Origin: Pseudomonas nunensis
GTDB lineage: Bacteria; Pseudomonadota; Gammaproteobacteria; Pseudomonadales; Pseudomonadaceae
DNA: 64,000 nt
Assembly: GCF_024296925.1 (NCBI RefSeq)
Contig: NZ_CP101125.1
Coordinates: 1,552,501-1,616,500 of the forward strand
Direction: 5' to 3'
Of this stretch, positions 1 to 8,503 are shown piece by piece (the stretch's first letter is position 1; the number at the start of each line of letters is the position of its first letter). The position numbers and the translations under genes are program-made. The notes under the pieces were generated by a model. It had not been told where the DNA came from and ran no database searches. It was given only the letters and a program-made list of their open reading frames with translations.

Positions 1-1224
1 CACGCATCAGCTTCCTTGCCGACGCTGAAATCTGCCGACGCTTCTGTACGTCGCCGATCCCTGATGGCGGGTTGCGGCGCCCACGCCGTTCACGACGGGC
101 TGACCGACGTGATTTATGTGCTGCTGCCAATCTGGCAGGCGCAGTTCGGCTTGAGTTTCGCCCAGATCGGCCTGTTGCGCGGTGCCTATGCCGGGATGAT
201 GGCCGGGTTTCAACTGTTGGCGAGCCGGGCCGCCAAACGTTGGGGGCGCGAGCGCCTGTTGGTGGGCGGCACGGCACTCGCCGGTCTGGCCTATTTGCTG
301 GCGGGGCAGGCGGGCGGGTTGACGGTGTTGTTGCTGGCGTTGCTGTTGGGCGGATTGGGCGCGAGTACCCAGCACCCGCTGGCCTCTTCGTTGATCACCG
401 ATACTCACGAGGCTGGCGGCGGGGTCAAGCAAGCGTTGTCGCAGTACAACTTCTCCGGAGACATCGGCAAAACCTTGATTCCGGGGTTGATCGGTTTGTT
501 GCTGACGGTCATCAGTTGGCGCGCTAGTGTCACGCTGCTCGGCGTGCTCGGGCTGGCCGCCGCAGGATTGTTGTGGTGGCTGATTCCGGCGCGTTCGGAG
601 TCTTTGTCCAGCCAGGGCAAAGCCTCCAAGGCGATCACGGGCAGCGGTTCTGCCGGCGGATTGCGCGCGCTGATTCTGACCGGAACCCTGGACAGCGCGG
701 TGCGCATGGGCTTTCTCACGTTCTTGCCGTTTCTATTGAAAGACAAGGGCGCCGGGACGGCAGGTATCGGCCTGGCGCTGACGATGCTGTTTGTCGGCGG
801 CGCGTTCGGCAAGTTGCTGTGCGGTTATCTGGGCGCGCGCATCGGCATGGTCAAAACCGTGTGGCTGACCGAGTTCACCACCGCAGTATTGATTGTCATG
901 GCGGTGTACCTGCCGTTTCTTGGCCTGATGGTGATGTTGCCGCTTCTGGGCCTGGCGCTTAATGGCACCTCGTCGGTGCTGTACGGTGCGGTGCCGGATC
1001 TGGCGGGACCGGGCAAACGCGAGCAGGCGTTCGCGGTGTTCTACACCGGCACCATTGGCGGTGGAGCGCTGGCGCCGGTGTTATTTGGCAGCCTCGGCGA
1101 CGTCACCGGCGTCCCCATCGCGGTGATCCTGTTGGCGGCCACGCTGTTGCTGACACTGCCGCTGTCCTGGCTGGTGCAACGAGGCCTCGACGCGGATGCG
1201 CGGCTTTATCAGGGCGCGCGTTGA
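1..1224 (+). CDS. MFS transporter, fosmidomycin-resistance (Fsr) type, 5' end uncertain
   Basis: A twelve-helix-type major facilitator protein of about 400 residues. The region before and in TM1 (HAVHDGLTDVIYVLLPIW) and the later segment QHPLASSLITD resemble the Fsr/fosmidomycin-resistance branch of the MFS, which exports drugs at the inner membrane using the proton gradient. The frame is open to base 1. The first start codon inside the window is TTG at 16 and the first ATG is at 64, so the real start may lie outside. It reads in the same direction as the phosphonate-type genes that begin 320 bp later. Fosmidomycin is itself a phosphonate, so a role as exporter or self-resistance pump for that locus is attractive, but it is inferred from context only. 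Confidence 0.85.
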   Translation, partial: HASASLPTLKSADASVRRRSLMAGCGAHAVHDGLTDVIYVLLPIWQAQFGLSFAQIGLLRGAYAGMMAGFQLLASRAAKRWGRERLLVGGTALAGLAYLLAGQAGGLTVLLLALLLGGLGASTQHPLASSLITDTHEAGGGVKQALSQYNFSGDIGKTLIPGLIGLLLTVISWRASVTLLGVLGLAAAGLLWWLIPARSESLSSQGKASKAITGSGSAGGLRALILTGTLDSAVRMGFLTFLPFLLKDKGAGTAGIGLALTMLFVGGAFGKLLCGYLGARIGMVKTVWLTEFTTAVLIVMAVYLPFLGLMVMLPLLGLALNGTSSVLYGAVPDLAGPGKREQAFAVFYTGTIGGGALAPVLFGSLGDVTGVPIAVILLAATLLLTLPLSWLVQRGLDADARLYQGAR

Positions 1225-1544
1225 TCGCCGGGGTTTTCACCCCGTGATGCTATCCCTGAATACCTATTCCATTCTCGCAAGTTGCGGCTGCTGATTTCGC
1301 AGGCGCAATGCTGCGCGGCCGAAGTGCAACTCATCGGCGAAGCTCCCGAAATAACCCAAGTGATGCAGTCCCGGTATTTGTTGTTTTTCCAGTATCAATA
1401 ACGACGTAAACGGTATTGGCCGGTGTTTAAACCGGTGGTCAGAATGTGAGAAGACCCGTTCGGTAAGGTGCCCGGTTTTGCACTTGCAGGAAACTGCATG
1501 TCGCCCGGTCGCCTGGTTTTCAAATCGTTTTCGCAGGTAAAACA
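1225..1544. other. 320-bp intergenic region with candidate operator of the PEP-mutase operon
   Basis: No gene is seen. A short GC stem (CGGGG-TTTTCA-CCCCG, about 1229-1244) just after the MFS stop lacks a T-run and is at best a weak terminator. The rest is the presumed promoter region of the aminotransferase-led operon and holds a 16-bp inverted repeat at 1420-1435. No clear -35/-10 pair could be assigned by eye. Confidence 0.5.
1420..1435. promoter_or_regulatory. Inverted repeat, candidate operator
   Basis: CCGGT-N6-ACCGG lies about 110 bp upstream of the aminotransferase start. It is a possible regulator or repressor site for the phosphonate-type operon. No regulator gene is adjacent within the window, so the assignment is speculative. 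Confidence 0.3.
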
Positions 1545-2774
1545 ATGAATAACAGCAAGACCTCTGCAATCCGATTGTCGTTATCCCATCGTGCGTTGAA
1601 TCTCAGTGCTCCGGGCACTTCCAGCATGCGCAGTAAAGCCAATGCGTTGAAGGAAAAGGGCATCAAAGTCATCAACTTTGCGGCCGGCGAATTATCATTC
1701 GACGCTTGCCAGGAAATGAAAGCAGGCGCCATCCAAGCTATTGAAGGCGCACGCAATCGTTATACCCCGCCGATTGGCTTGCCCCAACTTCGGGAGAAAC
1801 TGGCGCAACAGGTCAGTCAGCGTTGCGGTGTTTCTTACGCCGCCGATGAAGTGGCTGTAACCGCGGGCGCCAAACAGGCGCTGTATAACGCGGCAATGGT
1901 GTTGCTCAATCCCGGTGACGAGGTCATCGTCGCGACGCCTTATTGGGAAACCTTTCCAACGCAAATCCTGCTGGCCGGTGGCATACCAGTGCTGGTCGAT
2001 ACCAGGGCCGATGACTACCGGCTGACCTGCAAGGCCGTCGAAAGAGCCTTGACCCCGCGCACTAAAATGATCGTGATCAACACGCCCAATAACCCGACGG
2101 GCACGGTCTATCAACGGGAACAACTACTGGGGATTGCCCAACTCGCGTTCGATCATCAACTCTGGGTGGTGTTCGACGAGTGTTATCGCAAACTAGTGCG
2201 CGAGCCCCACGAACATCACAACATCGTGTCGCTGTTTCCGGCGCTGAAACAGCAGACCATCCTGGTTGATTCGTTCTCCAAGAGCCAGGCCGTCACCGGG
2301 TGGCGCATAGGTTATGCCTGCGCGCCGGCGCATGTGATCGCGGCCATGCATAACTTGCAAGGGCACACGACGTCCAACCCCAGCAGTCTTTCGCAATATG
2401 CCGCACTGAACACATTGACTGCCGATTCGCCAGACTTTGCCCGCAAGGTAAACACCTTTCTCGATCAACAACTGGTGGCGGCGTGTACGTGTCTTGGTTA
2501 TGTCGACGGCATTACCTGCGCGCCACCAGAAGGTGCGTTTTATCTGTTTGTCGATGTCTCGCGCCATCTGGGTCGCTATTACCTCGGTACAAAGATCCGC
2601 GACGTCGATCATCTCGCCGATTTGTTATTGACCGAAGCGCATATCGCCGTGGTTCCCGGCTCGGGTTGCGGTGATCCCAACAGCATTCGTATTTCGTACG
2701 CCGTCGAGCGTGCAGAGTTGATCGAAGGGCTGACGCGCTTCGGGCAATTCATGTCGGAAGTCGTCGCGGATTGA
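1545..2774 (+). CDS. PLP-dependent aminotransferase (class I/II, aspartate aminotransferase-like)
   Basis: A 409-residue fold-type I aminotransferase. Visible signatures are NNPTG (residues 182-186), the aspartate that pairs with the pyridine nitrogen in FDECY (D211), the Schiff-base lysine in SFSKS (K246) followed by GWRIGY (R254), and a carboxylate-binding arginine near the C-terminus in RISYA. The length matches bacterial AspC/AspB-like enzymes. It is first in a same-strand run with the haem-oxygenase-like, fumarase-like and PEP mutase genes. A likely role, inferred from this company, is amination of phosphonopyruvate (a close analogue of oxaloacetate) to phosphonoalanine. An ordinary aspartate or branched 2-oxoacid transaminase cannot be excluded. 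The SD sequence before the ATG is weak (AGGT). Confidence 0.85.
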   Translation: MNNSKTSAIRLSLSHRALNLSAPGTSSMRSKANALKEKGIKVINFAAGELSFDACQEMKAGAIQAIEGARNRYTPPIGLPQLREKLAQQVSQRCGVSYAADEVAVTAGAKQALYNAAMVLLNPGDEVIVATPYWETFPTQILLAGGIPVLVDTRADDYRLTCKAVERALTPRTKMIVINTPNNPTGTVYQREQLLGIAQLAFDHQLWVVFDECYRKLVREPHEHHNIVSLFPALKQQTILVDSFSKSQAVTGWRIGYACAPAHVIAAMHNLQGHTTSNPSSLSQYAALNTLTADSPDFARKVNTFLDQQLVAACTCLGYVDGITCAPPEGAFYLFVDVSRHLGRYYLGTKIRDVDHLADLLLTEAHIAVVPGSGCGDPNSIRISYAVERAELIEGLTRFGQFMSEVVAD

Positions 2775-2828
2775 CGGCTGTTATTCATCTTGTTGTAGCG
2801 CAGTGACCCACTAAACAAGGAGAACAAT

Positions 2829-3674
2829 GTGGAGAAGTTAAGCCGGAATTTCATCGAGTACGTCAATCAGGCCCTGGTTGATGTCGAGGACAGGAATCTT
2901 GTTGAAGCACTGCTGAGTGGTTTTCACAGCCACCCCGACAAGTTGGATAAATACTGCGAAACCTACGTCGAGATGACGTCCAACAATTGGACCGAGTCTT
3001 CGCTGTGCACGTTCTTTTGTGGCTGGCGCAGCCCCGACGGTGCGGCCCATGCGGTCTCCAGCATTATCGTGCGAATCCTTCAAGAGTCCGAGTCGCTGAC
3101 CGACGATGCCAAGTTGAAGATGCTGGAAGCGGCGCGGCACTGTGGCGAGATCATCATTGAAGATGTGGGCCTGGGTGAAATGCACGGGCATCCGCATCAT
3201 TCGAAGTTGTATTACCGCATGGCGTCGGCCATTTGCGGCTCCGATGACTGGCGTTTGCAGGACCGGTACCTGGACCCGATCACCAAGGAGTTTTCCAGTT
3301 GGGTCGGGGAAACCAGGCCACTGGCACCGAACCTCATCGAAGCCCTTGAAATGATGGCCATGACCGAGCTGTTCAACACCGGGGAATACAACTTGATGAC
3401 CCCGATGTGGAAACAATGGCTGCGCGAGGTTCGGGGTTATCCGTCGGGTGAAGCCAACCGGGTCGCCGCTTTCCTCAGCGTGCATTGCGGCAGCGTCGAG
3501 GCGCGTCATTTCAAGCACGCGGCAGAGGCGTTGAAACTCTACGCCAGCGCGACTCGGCAACCGATCAACTACTTGCGCATCGAGCGTCTGTCCAAGGACT
3601 ACGTGGCCAGGGCCTGCGTGCACCTCGGCAAAATGGCGTCGGTGTTGAAGAGTGAAGTACCTGCCTGGGACTGA
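2829..3674 (+). CDS. Haem-oxygenase-like (putative diiron) protein
   Basis: A 281-residue all-helical protein starting at GTG. An ATG two bases upstream is out of frame and closes after four codons, and AAGGAG at 2816-2821 fits the GTG. Residues 107-124 carry a pattern E-x4-D-x-G-x-G-x7-H, seen as EDVGLG followed by HPHH. It resembles the E/D/H ligand helix of haem-oxygenase-like iron enzymes (the HDO group: UndA, BesC, SznF central domain). Members of that group do oxidative C-C cleavage or N-oxygenation. No signal peptide is present. It lies 54 bp after the aminotransferase and 88 bp before the fumarase-like gene, so co-transcription is likely. The family call rests on motif reading only, and the substrate is unknown. 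Confidence 0.55.
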   Translation: MEKLSRNFIEYVNQALVDVEDRNLVEALLSGFHSHPDKLDKYCETYVEMTSNNWTESSLCTFFCGWRSPDGAAHAVSSIIVRILQESESLTDDAKLKMLEAARHCGEIIIEDVGLGEMHGHPHHSKLYYRMASAICGSDDWRLQDRYLDPITKEFSSWVGETRPLAPNLIEALEMMAMTELFNTGEYNLMTPMWKQWLREVRGYPSGEANRVAAFLSVHCGSVEARHFKHAAEALKLYASATRQPINYLRIERLSKDYVARACVHLGKMASVLKSEVPAWD

Positions 3675-3762
3675 CAGCGACGTCAGGCAACACGGGCCTC
3701 GGGCCATACCTTTCCATGCTGACGGATCCCGCCGTCAGCGGTTTTCTACAGGTTGAATAAAC

Positions 3763-5148
3763 ATGCGTGTCGAGTCTGATTCAATGGGGTCCATCGAGGT
3801 GCCTTCCGACAAGTATTGGGGTGCCCAAACCGAACGCTCCATCCACAATTTCCCGATTGGCCGGGCGCGTTTTCAATGGGGCACGCCGATGATCAAGGCG
3901 ATGGGGATCCTGAAGAAATCCGCAGCACTGGCCAATCTCAAACTGGGTGAATTGCCCGAGTCCATCGCGCTGCCGATTGTCGCGGCGGCGGATGAAGTGA
4001 TTGCGGGGCAGCTCGACGATCACTTTCCCCTGGTGGTGTTCCAGACCGGCTCCGGCACCCAGTCCAACATGAATGCCAACGAAGTCATTTCCAACCGCGC
4101 CATCGAGATGGCCGGCGGTGTCATGGGTAGCAAAGCTCCGGTCCATCCCAATGACCATGTGAATCGCGGGCAATCCTCCAACGATACTTTTCCGACCGCG
4201 ATGTACATAGCGGTGGTCAGCGAGGTCTTCGAAACGCTGCTGCCTGACGTCTCGCTACTGCGCGATACCCTGGGCGAAAAATCGCTGCAGTTTTGCGAAG
4301 TGGTGAAAGTCGGGCGCACCCACTTGCAAGACGCGACGCCGATTACCCTGGGGCAAGAGATCGGCGGCTGGGTCGAGCAGATTGATTATGCGTTGGCGTC
4401 GATTCAGCACAATTTGACCGGCCTCTATGACCTGGCGATCGGCGGCACGGCAGTCGGCACGGGGTTGAACGCCCACCCGTTGTTTGGTGACGAGTGCGCC
4501 AGGGTGATTGCCGAGTTGACCGGTTACCCGTTCAAGTCCTGCGCGAACAAGTTCTTTGCCTTGTCGGCCCACGATGCATTGGTAAACACCTCGGCCGCGA
4601 TCCGCACGCTGGCCATGGCGTTACTCAAGATCGCCAACGATGTGCGCTGGCTGGCCAGCGGACCTCGGTGCGGCATCGGCGAGATCGACATTCCCGAAAA
4701 TGAACCGGGCTCATCCATCATGCCGGGCAAGGTCAACCCGACCCAGTGCGAGGCGCTGACGATGGTCTGCACTCAAGTCTTCGGCAACGATGCGACCGTG
4801 GCTTTCGCCGGCAGCCAGGGCAATTTCCAGCTCAATGTCTATAAGCCGGTGATGGTCCATAACGTGCTGGAGAGCATCACGTTACTGGCGGACGCGTGCC
4901 GGGCCTTCAACGATAACTGCGCGGTTGGCATCGAGCCGAACCTGGGGAAAATTCACGAAAACCTCGAAAAAAACCTGATGTTGGTCACCGCGCTCAATCG
5001 GCATATCGGTTACGACAAGGCGGCCGTCATCGCCAAGACTGCTCATCACAATGGCAAGTCATTGCGGGAGGTGGCAGCGGAGTTGGGTCTGGTTTCCACA
5101 CAGGATTTCGACCGATACGTGGTGCCGCTGGACATGACTCATCCTTGA
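3763..5148 (+). CDS. Class II fumarase paralogue (FumC-like)
   Basis: A 461-residue member of the fumarase/aspartase superfamily. It carries the [14 protein letters not shown] block, the [19 protein letters not shown] block, [10 protein letters not shown] and the mobile signature loop [11 protein letters not shown]. All are of the FumC subtype rather than aspartase, and the length is standard. Housekeeping FumC interconverts fumarate and malate, and pseudomonads usually carry such a gene elsewhere. Placement between a putative diiron oxygenase and PEP mutase suggests a specialised copy. It may act on a phosphonate analogue of malate, aspartate or fumarate, or serve as a product-insensitive resistance isozyme. 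Both roles are inference. All visible catalytic motifs are intact, so it should be an active lyase/hydratase. Confidence 0.88.
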   Translation: MRVESDSMGSIEVPSDKYWGAQTERSIHNFPIGRARFQWGTPMIKAMGILKKSAALANLKLGELPESIALPIVAAADEVIAGQLDDHFPLVVFQTGSGTQSNMNANEVISNRAIEMAGGVMGSKAPVHPNDHVNRGQSSNDTFPTAMYIAVVSEVFETLLPDVSLLRDTLGEKSLQFCEVVKVGRTHLQDATPITLGQEIGGWVEQIDYALASIQHNLTGLYDLAIGGTAVGTGLNAHPLFGDECARVIAELTGYPFKSCANKFFALSAHDALVNTSAAIRTLAMALLKIANDVRWLASGPRCGIGEIDIPENEPGSSIMPGKVNPTQCEALTMVCTQVFGNDATVAFAGSQGNFQLNVYKPVMVHNVLESITLLADACRAFNDNCAVGIEPNLGKIHENLEKNLMLVTALNRHIGYDKAAVIAKTAHHNGKSLREVAAELGLVSTQDFDRYVVPLDMTHP

Positions 5149-5196
5149 TTACTGCGCCGTTGCTCGCCTAATTATAAAAATGGAGCCTGGATTTGT

Positions 5197-6084
5197 ATGG
5201 ATACTGAAACCCGCCGAACCCACCTGGCAACACTGTTCAACAGCAAGCGTTGCCTGCGTGTCCTCGAAGCCCACAGTCCGATATCTGCGTTATTGGCACA
5301 GCGGGCCAAACTTGAAGTGGCTCCGGGGCAAAGCGTGTCGTACGACGCCATTTGGTCGAGTTCGTTGACGGACTCGACCCAGCGCGGCTTGCCGGACATT
5401 GAAATTCTCTCGCCGAGTAACCGGTTGCACGGTATTCGCGAGATTTTTGATGTCTGTTCGATGCCGTTGATTTTCGATGCCGATACCGGCGGCAAGTCCG
5501 AACATTTTGCGATTCATATCAAAATGCTCGAGCGGGCCGGCGTCTCGGCGGTGGTCATCGAAGATAAATGCGGGCTGAAGAAGAACTCGCTGTTCGGCAC
5601 GGCGGTCAGCCAGGAGCAAGAGTCGATCGAAGAGTTCTGCGAAAAGATTCGGGCCGGCTGTGCCAGTCGCGACAGCCAGGGGCTGATGATTATTGCGCGG
5701 TGTGAAAGCCTGATTCTCGACAAGGGCATGGAGGACGCCCTTGAGCGTTGCATGGCGTACGTCGACGCGGGCGCCGACGGCATCATGATTCACAGCCGCA
5801 AAAAGGACGGTCTGGAAATACTCGAGTTTGCCCGGTTGTTCCGTCTGCAATGCCCTCAGGTGCCGCTGATTTGCGTGCCGACCAGCTACTCCCATCTGCG
5901 ATTTGAGGTCTTGGAGAAAGCCGGATTCAATGCGGTGATTTACGCCAATCACATGTTGCGCAGCGCCTATTTGGCGATGCGGGATATTGCCGATGGCATC
6001 CTGGCTAACGGGAGGACTCTGGAAATGGAACCGCGTTGCCTGGGGATCGATGAAATACTCGATCTGGTTCCTGGCACCCGTTAA
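5197..6084 (+). CDS. pepM: Phosphoenolpyruvate mutase (phosphonopyruvate-forming)
   Basis: A 295-residue isocitrate-lyase/PEP-mutase superfamily TIM barrel. It has the mutase-specific signature EDKCGLKKNS (residues 122-131, the EDK-X5-NS motif that separates true PEP mutases from lyases) and the metal/phosphonate pocket FDADTGG (93-99). The enzyme rearranges PEP to 3-phosphonopyruvate, creating a C-P bond. The equilibrium strongly favours PEP, so a pulling second step is needed. No phosphonopyruvate decarboxylase (Ppd) is next to it, and the neighbouring aminotransferase is the best candidate for that step. It is the last gene of the run, 48 bp after the fumarase-like gene, and is closed off by a REP palindrome. 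Residues 1-50 are somewhat longer than in minimal PepM proteins. Identification is firm; the end product is unknown. Confidence 0.92.
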   Translation: MDTETRRTHLATLFNSKRCLRVLEAHSPISALLAQRAKLEVAPGQSVSYDAIWSSSLTDSTQRGLPDIEILSPSNRLHGIREIFDVCSMPLIFDADTGGKSEHFAIHIKMLERAGVSAVVIEDKCGLKKNSLFGTAVSQEQESIEEFCEKIRAGCASRDSQGLMIIARCESLILDKGMEDALERCMAYVDAGADGIMIHSRKKDGLEILEFARLFRLQCPQVPLICVPTSYSHLRFEVLEKAGFNAVIYANHMLRSAYLAMRDIADGILANGRTLEMEPRCLGIDEILDLVPGTR

Positions 6085-6105
6085 GTCGTTTGGACAGCGC
6101 TTCAT

Positions 6106-6222
6106 CCTGTGGCGAGGGGGTTTACCCCCGTTCGAGTGCGCAGCGCTCGCAGCTTTTTTAGGGTCGCTTCGCAACCCAACGGGGGTAAACCCCCTCGCCA
6201 CAGCAAGCTCCCTCGCCACAGG
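6106..6222. repeat. REP/BIME pair (GGCGAGGG type)
   Basis: Two inverted arms of the GTGGCGAGGG-type Pseudomonas REP flank a short spacer. The pair sits between two convergent genes (pepM and the dipeptidase fusion), where it can fold into a long hairpin. A third truncated arm follows at about 6204-6222. Confidence 0.9.
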
Positions 6223-6242
6223 TTGAGTGTCAGGTTGTGGAT

Positions 6243-7649
6243 TTACCGTTCGGGAAGACCCCACCGCTCACGCAGCTGCGCATATTCCGATTCCGGCAAC
6301 TGCACCAGCAACGGCCCCTGATGCGGGTCCAGCCAGCTCAATAGCCGATTGATATTCGCCGGATCCATCGCCGTACACCCCAACGTCCCCGACGTCGGCC
6401 CTCGCCAGATATGCAAGAAAATGCACGAACCTGCACCCGCCACCGCCGGTGTGTTGTGCTCGATGAAAATACCGTTGCGGTACATGTCATCGTCGCGGCG
6501 CATGCGTTCGGAGCTGTTCCAGTCCTTGGTCACCGTGGCCCCGTCGACCAGTTCGTTGTAGCGCTTGGACTGGCCGTCATCCACGCATTCAATGGTCGGG
6601 CTCAGCGGCTGGTAGGGCAGCTTGGTGTCGGCGCTGTTGGCGTAACCGAAGGCTGTACCCAGCTTGAAAATCCCCGCCGGCGCCTTGCCGTCGCCTTCGC
6701 GTTTGACCGGTCCTGTACGTTGCTCGACAACGGTCAGGCCTTTACCCCAGGCCAGTCCGCTTTTACCGACCACCACCGCAAACGGTTCGCCGACTTTTTC
6801 AAAGGTTTGGCCGTGGCGTTCATAGCGTTGGGCGGTGCCCTGGATGTCGGTCCAGTTTTTAGTGGTGACGATGATCAACTGATGACTGTTGCTGAGTTCC
6901 ATCGGGGTAATGGGAAAATCCATCACCTGGTTCAACGCCGGATTGCCGGTGTACGTGAAGTGCCACCACTCTTTCGAATAACCGACAAACCCTTCTTTTT
7001 GCATAGCGCTGGTGAGTCGTTGTCGATTGGCTTTGGCGGTCGCGTTGATCGCCGTGCTGTCGGCGTGTGCCGGCTCGTCGAAGCAGTCGAAACCGGTGCC
7101 CATGTCCAGCGCGCCATCCTGCCAGCGCTGGCCGTACGGAGCGGTGCAATCGACTTGCCTGGCCGAGGCTGACCCAGTGGAGGCGGGCAGGGCATTCGGG
7201 CCGGTCAGGGTCAGGTCCATCGTGCTGCCTTTGGAGTGTCCCGAGACTCGGGCCACATATCCCAGGCGCCAGAAGTCTTGCTTGTCCACGCGGGGATAGA
7301 ATTCGGCTTTGGTCGGATCGCCCGGCACCTTGGCGAAGTTGCCCATGTCGGCGACCGCACGGGCCGGTCGATAGCAGTCGAATACCTTCAACCCGTAGCC
7401 TTGCGCGTGCAGTGCGGTTTGCACTCGGGCCAGGGCCTTGGCCGCGTCCACTGACAACAGGCACTCGGGCGCCTCGTAACCGTCGAGCGGGTGGCCGGTG
7501 AAGTTGTGGGCCGTGGCGTAGCGGATGTCTTGCTGAATGCTCGGGTCAATCGAGCGCAAGTAGACCATGTGCTCGGGCCTGGGCTCGGCGTTCGCCAGGC
7601 ATGGCACGACGACGCACAGGGTGGACAGGATTTTGCTCAGCGTGCCCAT
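6243..7649 (-). CDS. Secreted fusion: VanX-type D-Ala-D-Ala dipeptidase + L,D-transpeptidase-like domain
   Basis: A 468-residue exported protein with a signal peptide of about 21 residues. Residues 25-235 form an M15D (VanX/DdpX-like) domain with CYRP (R94), SGHSKGSTMD (zinc ligands H138 and D145) and EWWH (catalytic E227, ligand H230). Residues 250-465 form a YkuD/COG3786-like L,D-transpeptidase domain with H413 in FLHIW and the nucleophile in SGTLGCTAM (C425). The first activity cleaves D-Ala-D-Ala dipeptides in the periplasm. The second cross-links or exchanges at L,D-bonds of peptidoglycan. Both active sites look complete. The two activities are usually separate genes, which makes the single chain unusual. 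It is convergent with pepM. Confidence 0.85.
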   Translation of the reverse strand: MGTLSKILSTLCVVVPCLANAEPRPEHMVYLRSIDPSIQQDIRYATAHNFTGHPLDGYEAPECLLSVDAAKALARVQTALHAQGYGLKVFDCYRPARAVADMGNFAKVPGDPTKAEFYPRVDKQDFWRLGYVARVSGHSKGSTMDLTLTGPNALPASTGSASARQVDCTAPYGQRWQDGALDMGTGFDCFDEPAHADSTAINATAKANRQRLTSAMQKEGFVGYSKEWWHFTYTGNPALNQVMDFPITPMELSNSHQLIIVTTKNWTDIQGTAQRYERHGQTFEKVGEPFAVVVGKSGLAWGKGLTVVEQRTGPVKREGDGKAPAGIFKLGTAFGYANSADTKLPYQPLSPTIECVDDGQSKRYNELVDGATVTKDWNSSERMRRDDDMYRNGIFIEHNTPAVAGAGSCIFLHIWRGPTSGTLGCTAMDPANINRLLSWLDPHQGPLLVQLPESEYAQLRERWGLPER

Positions 7650-7666
7650 GGCAAGTCTCCAAAAAG

Positions 7667-8182
7667 TCAGGTGCGACGGGCGATGTACACGAGGCTTTGC
7701 GGTTGTCCCGGTACGTCATCGAGCTCACTGAAGCGCTGCATGCCGATTTTCTCCAGCACGCCGATGGAGGCCAGATGACTCGGCCGGACCAACGCAAACA
7801 CCTGCTCGGCCTCCAGTTCTTTGAAGGCATGCGCCAGCGCAGTGGTGCCTAATTCCGTGGCAAAACCCTTGCCCCACGCTGCGGCATCAAACCGATAGCC
7901 GAGGTTGAGGCGCTCGACGTCGAGGTAGTTGTACAACGCAATGCCGCCGAATCCGATGACATGCTCCGGTGCTTCCCGGGCGGCAATCGCCCATTGTCCG
8001 TAGGCGTTTTTGTCCCAGTGGCGGAGCCAGCCGTCGAGCAGGTTTTCAGCTTGATGGATGTCGGTCAGCGGTCCGGCAGGGTTGAATTGATTGGTCGCCG
8101 GGTCGCCGTAGATGGCAAACAGGCGGGCCAGGTCTTCGGCCATCGGTGGCCTTAATATCAATCGCGCGGTGGTTTGTTGCAT
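7667..8182 (-). CDS. GNAT N-acetyltransferase (RimJ/RimL-like)
   Basis: A 171-residue acetyltransferase of the GNAT_3 group that includes RimJ/RimL-type enzymes. It opens with the typical TARLILRPPMAEDLARLF strand and helix. It contains the acetyl-CoA loop region around LGYRFDAAAWGKGFATELG and ends with the late strand VLEKIGMQRF. It would transfer an acetyl group to an amine of a protein N-terminus or small molecule; the substrate cannot be told from sequence. It lies 17 bp upstream of the dipeptidase fusion on the same strand, so the two may be co-transcribed. Confidence 0.85.
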   Translation of the reverse strand: MQQTTARLILRPPMAEDLARLFAIYGDPATNQFNPAGPLTDIHQAENLLDGWLRHWDKNAYGQWAIAAREAPEHVIGFGGIALYNYLDVERLNLGYRFDAAAWGKGFATELGTTALAHAFKELEAEQVFALVRPSHLASIGVLEKIGMQRFSELDDVPGQPQSLVYIARRT

Positions 8183-8503
8183 GGTCCGGTCAGTCCTTGG
8201 TCGGCACAGAAAGCGCCTATTGGGCTAGGGCATCGGTTGGCCCCGAGTGTATCGCCAACACGGAATTGAAGCGCCCGGGCTAACGAGCTTTTTTATCGCT
8301 CCCAAGCATATTTTTAATATTTTTCCTCTGCAGAGGGATGTCGCACTATCGAGCCATACCCCGCGTGGTTCGGCTTTCCCGGATTAAGGCCTGTTACACA
8401 ACGATGTCGGCCCAAGAGCCCGTCACGATGGAACTGTTATTGGTCTCTGGCCAGCACTGCCCGGCTTTACCCTAATTTTAAAAAACAGCTGTGGGAGCGT
8501 TCC
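8183..8503. other. Divergent intergenic region
   Basis: This separates the divergent acetyltransferase and binding-protein genes. It contains a notably AT-rich block near 8288-8330 in an otherwise GC-rich background, which suits a promoter. No repeat or obvious operator was seen. GGGAG about 8 nt before the ATG at 8504 serves as ribosome binding site. Confidence 0.4.

Noticed and set aside
2838..3707. A 289-codon minus-strand frame opposite the haem-oxygenase-like gene
   Set aside because: No ribosome binding site and shadow-like composition; the plus-strand gene has AAGGAG and operon context.
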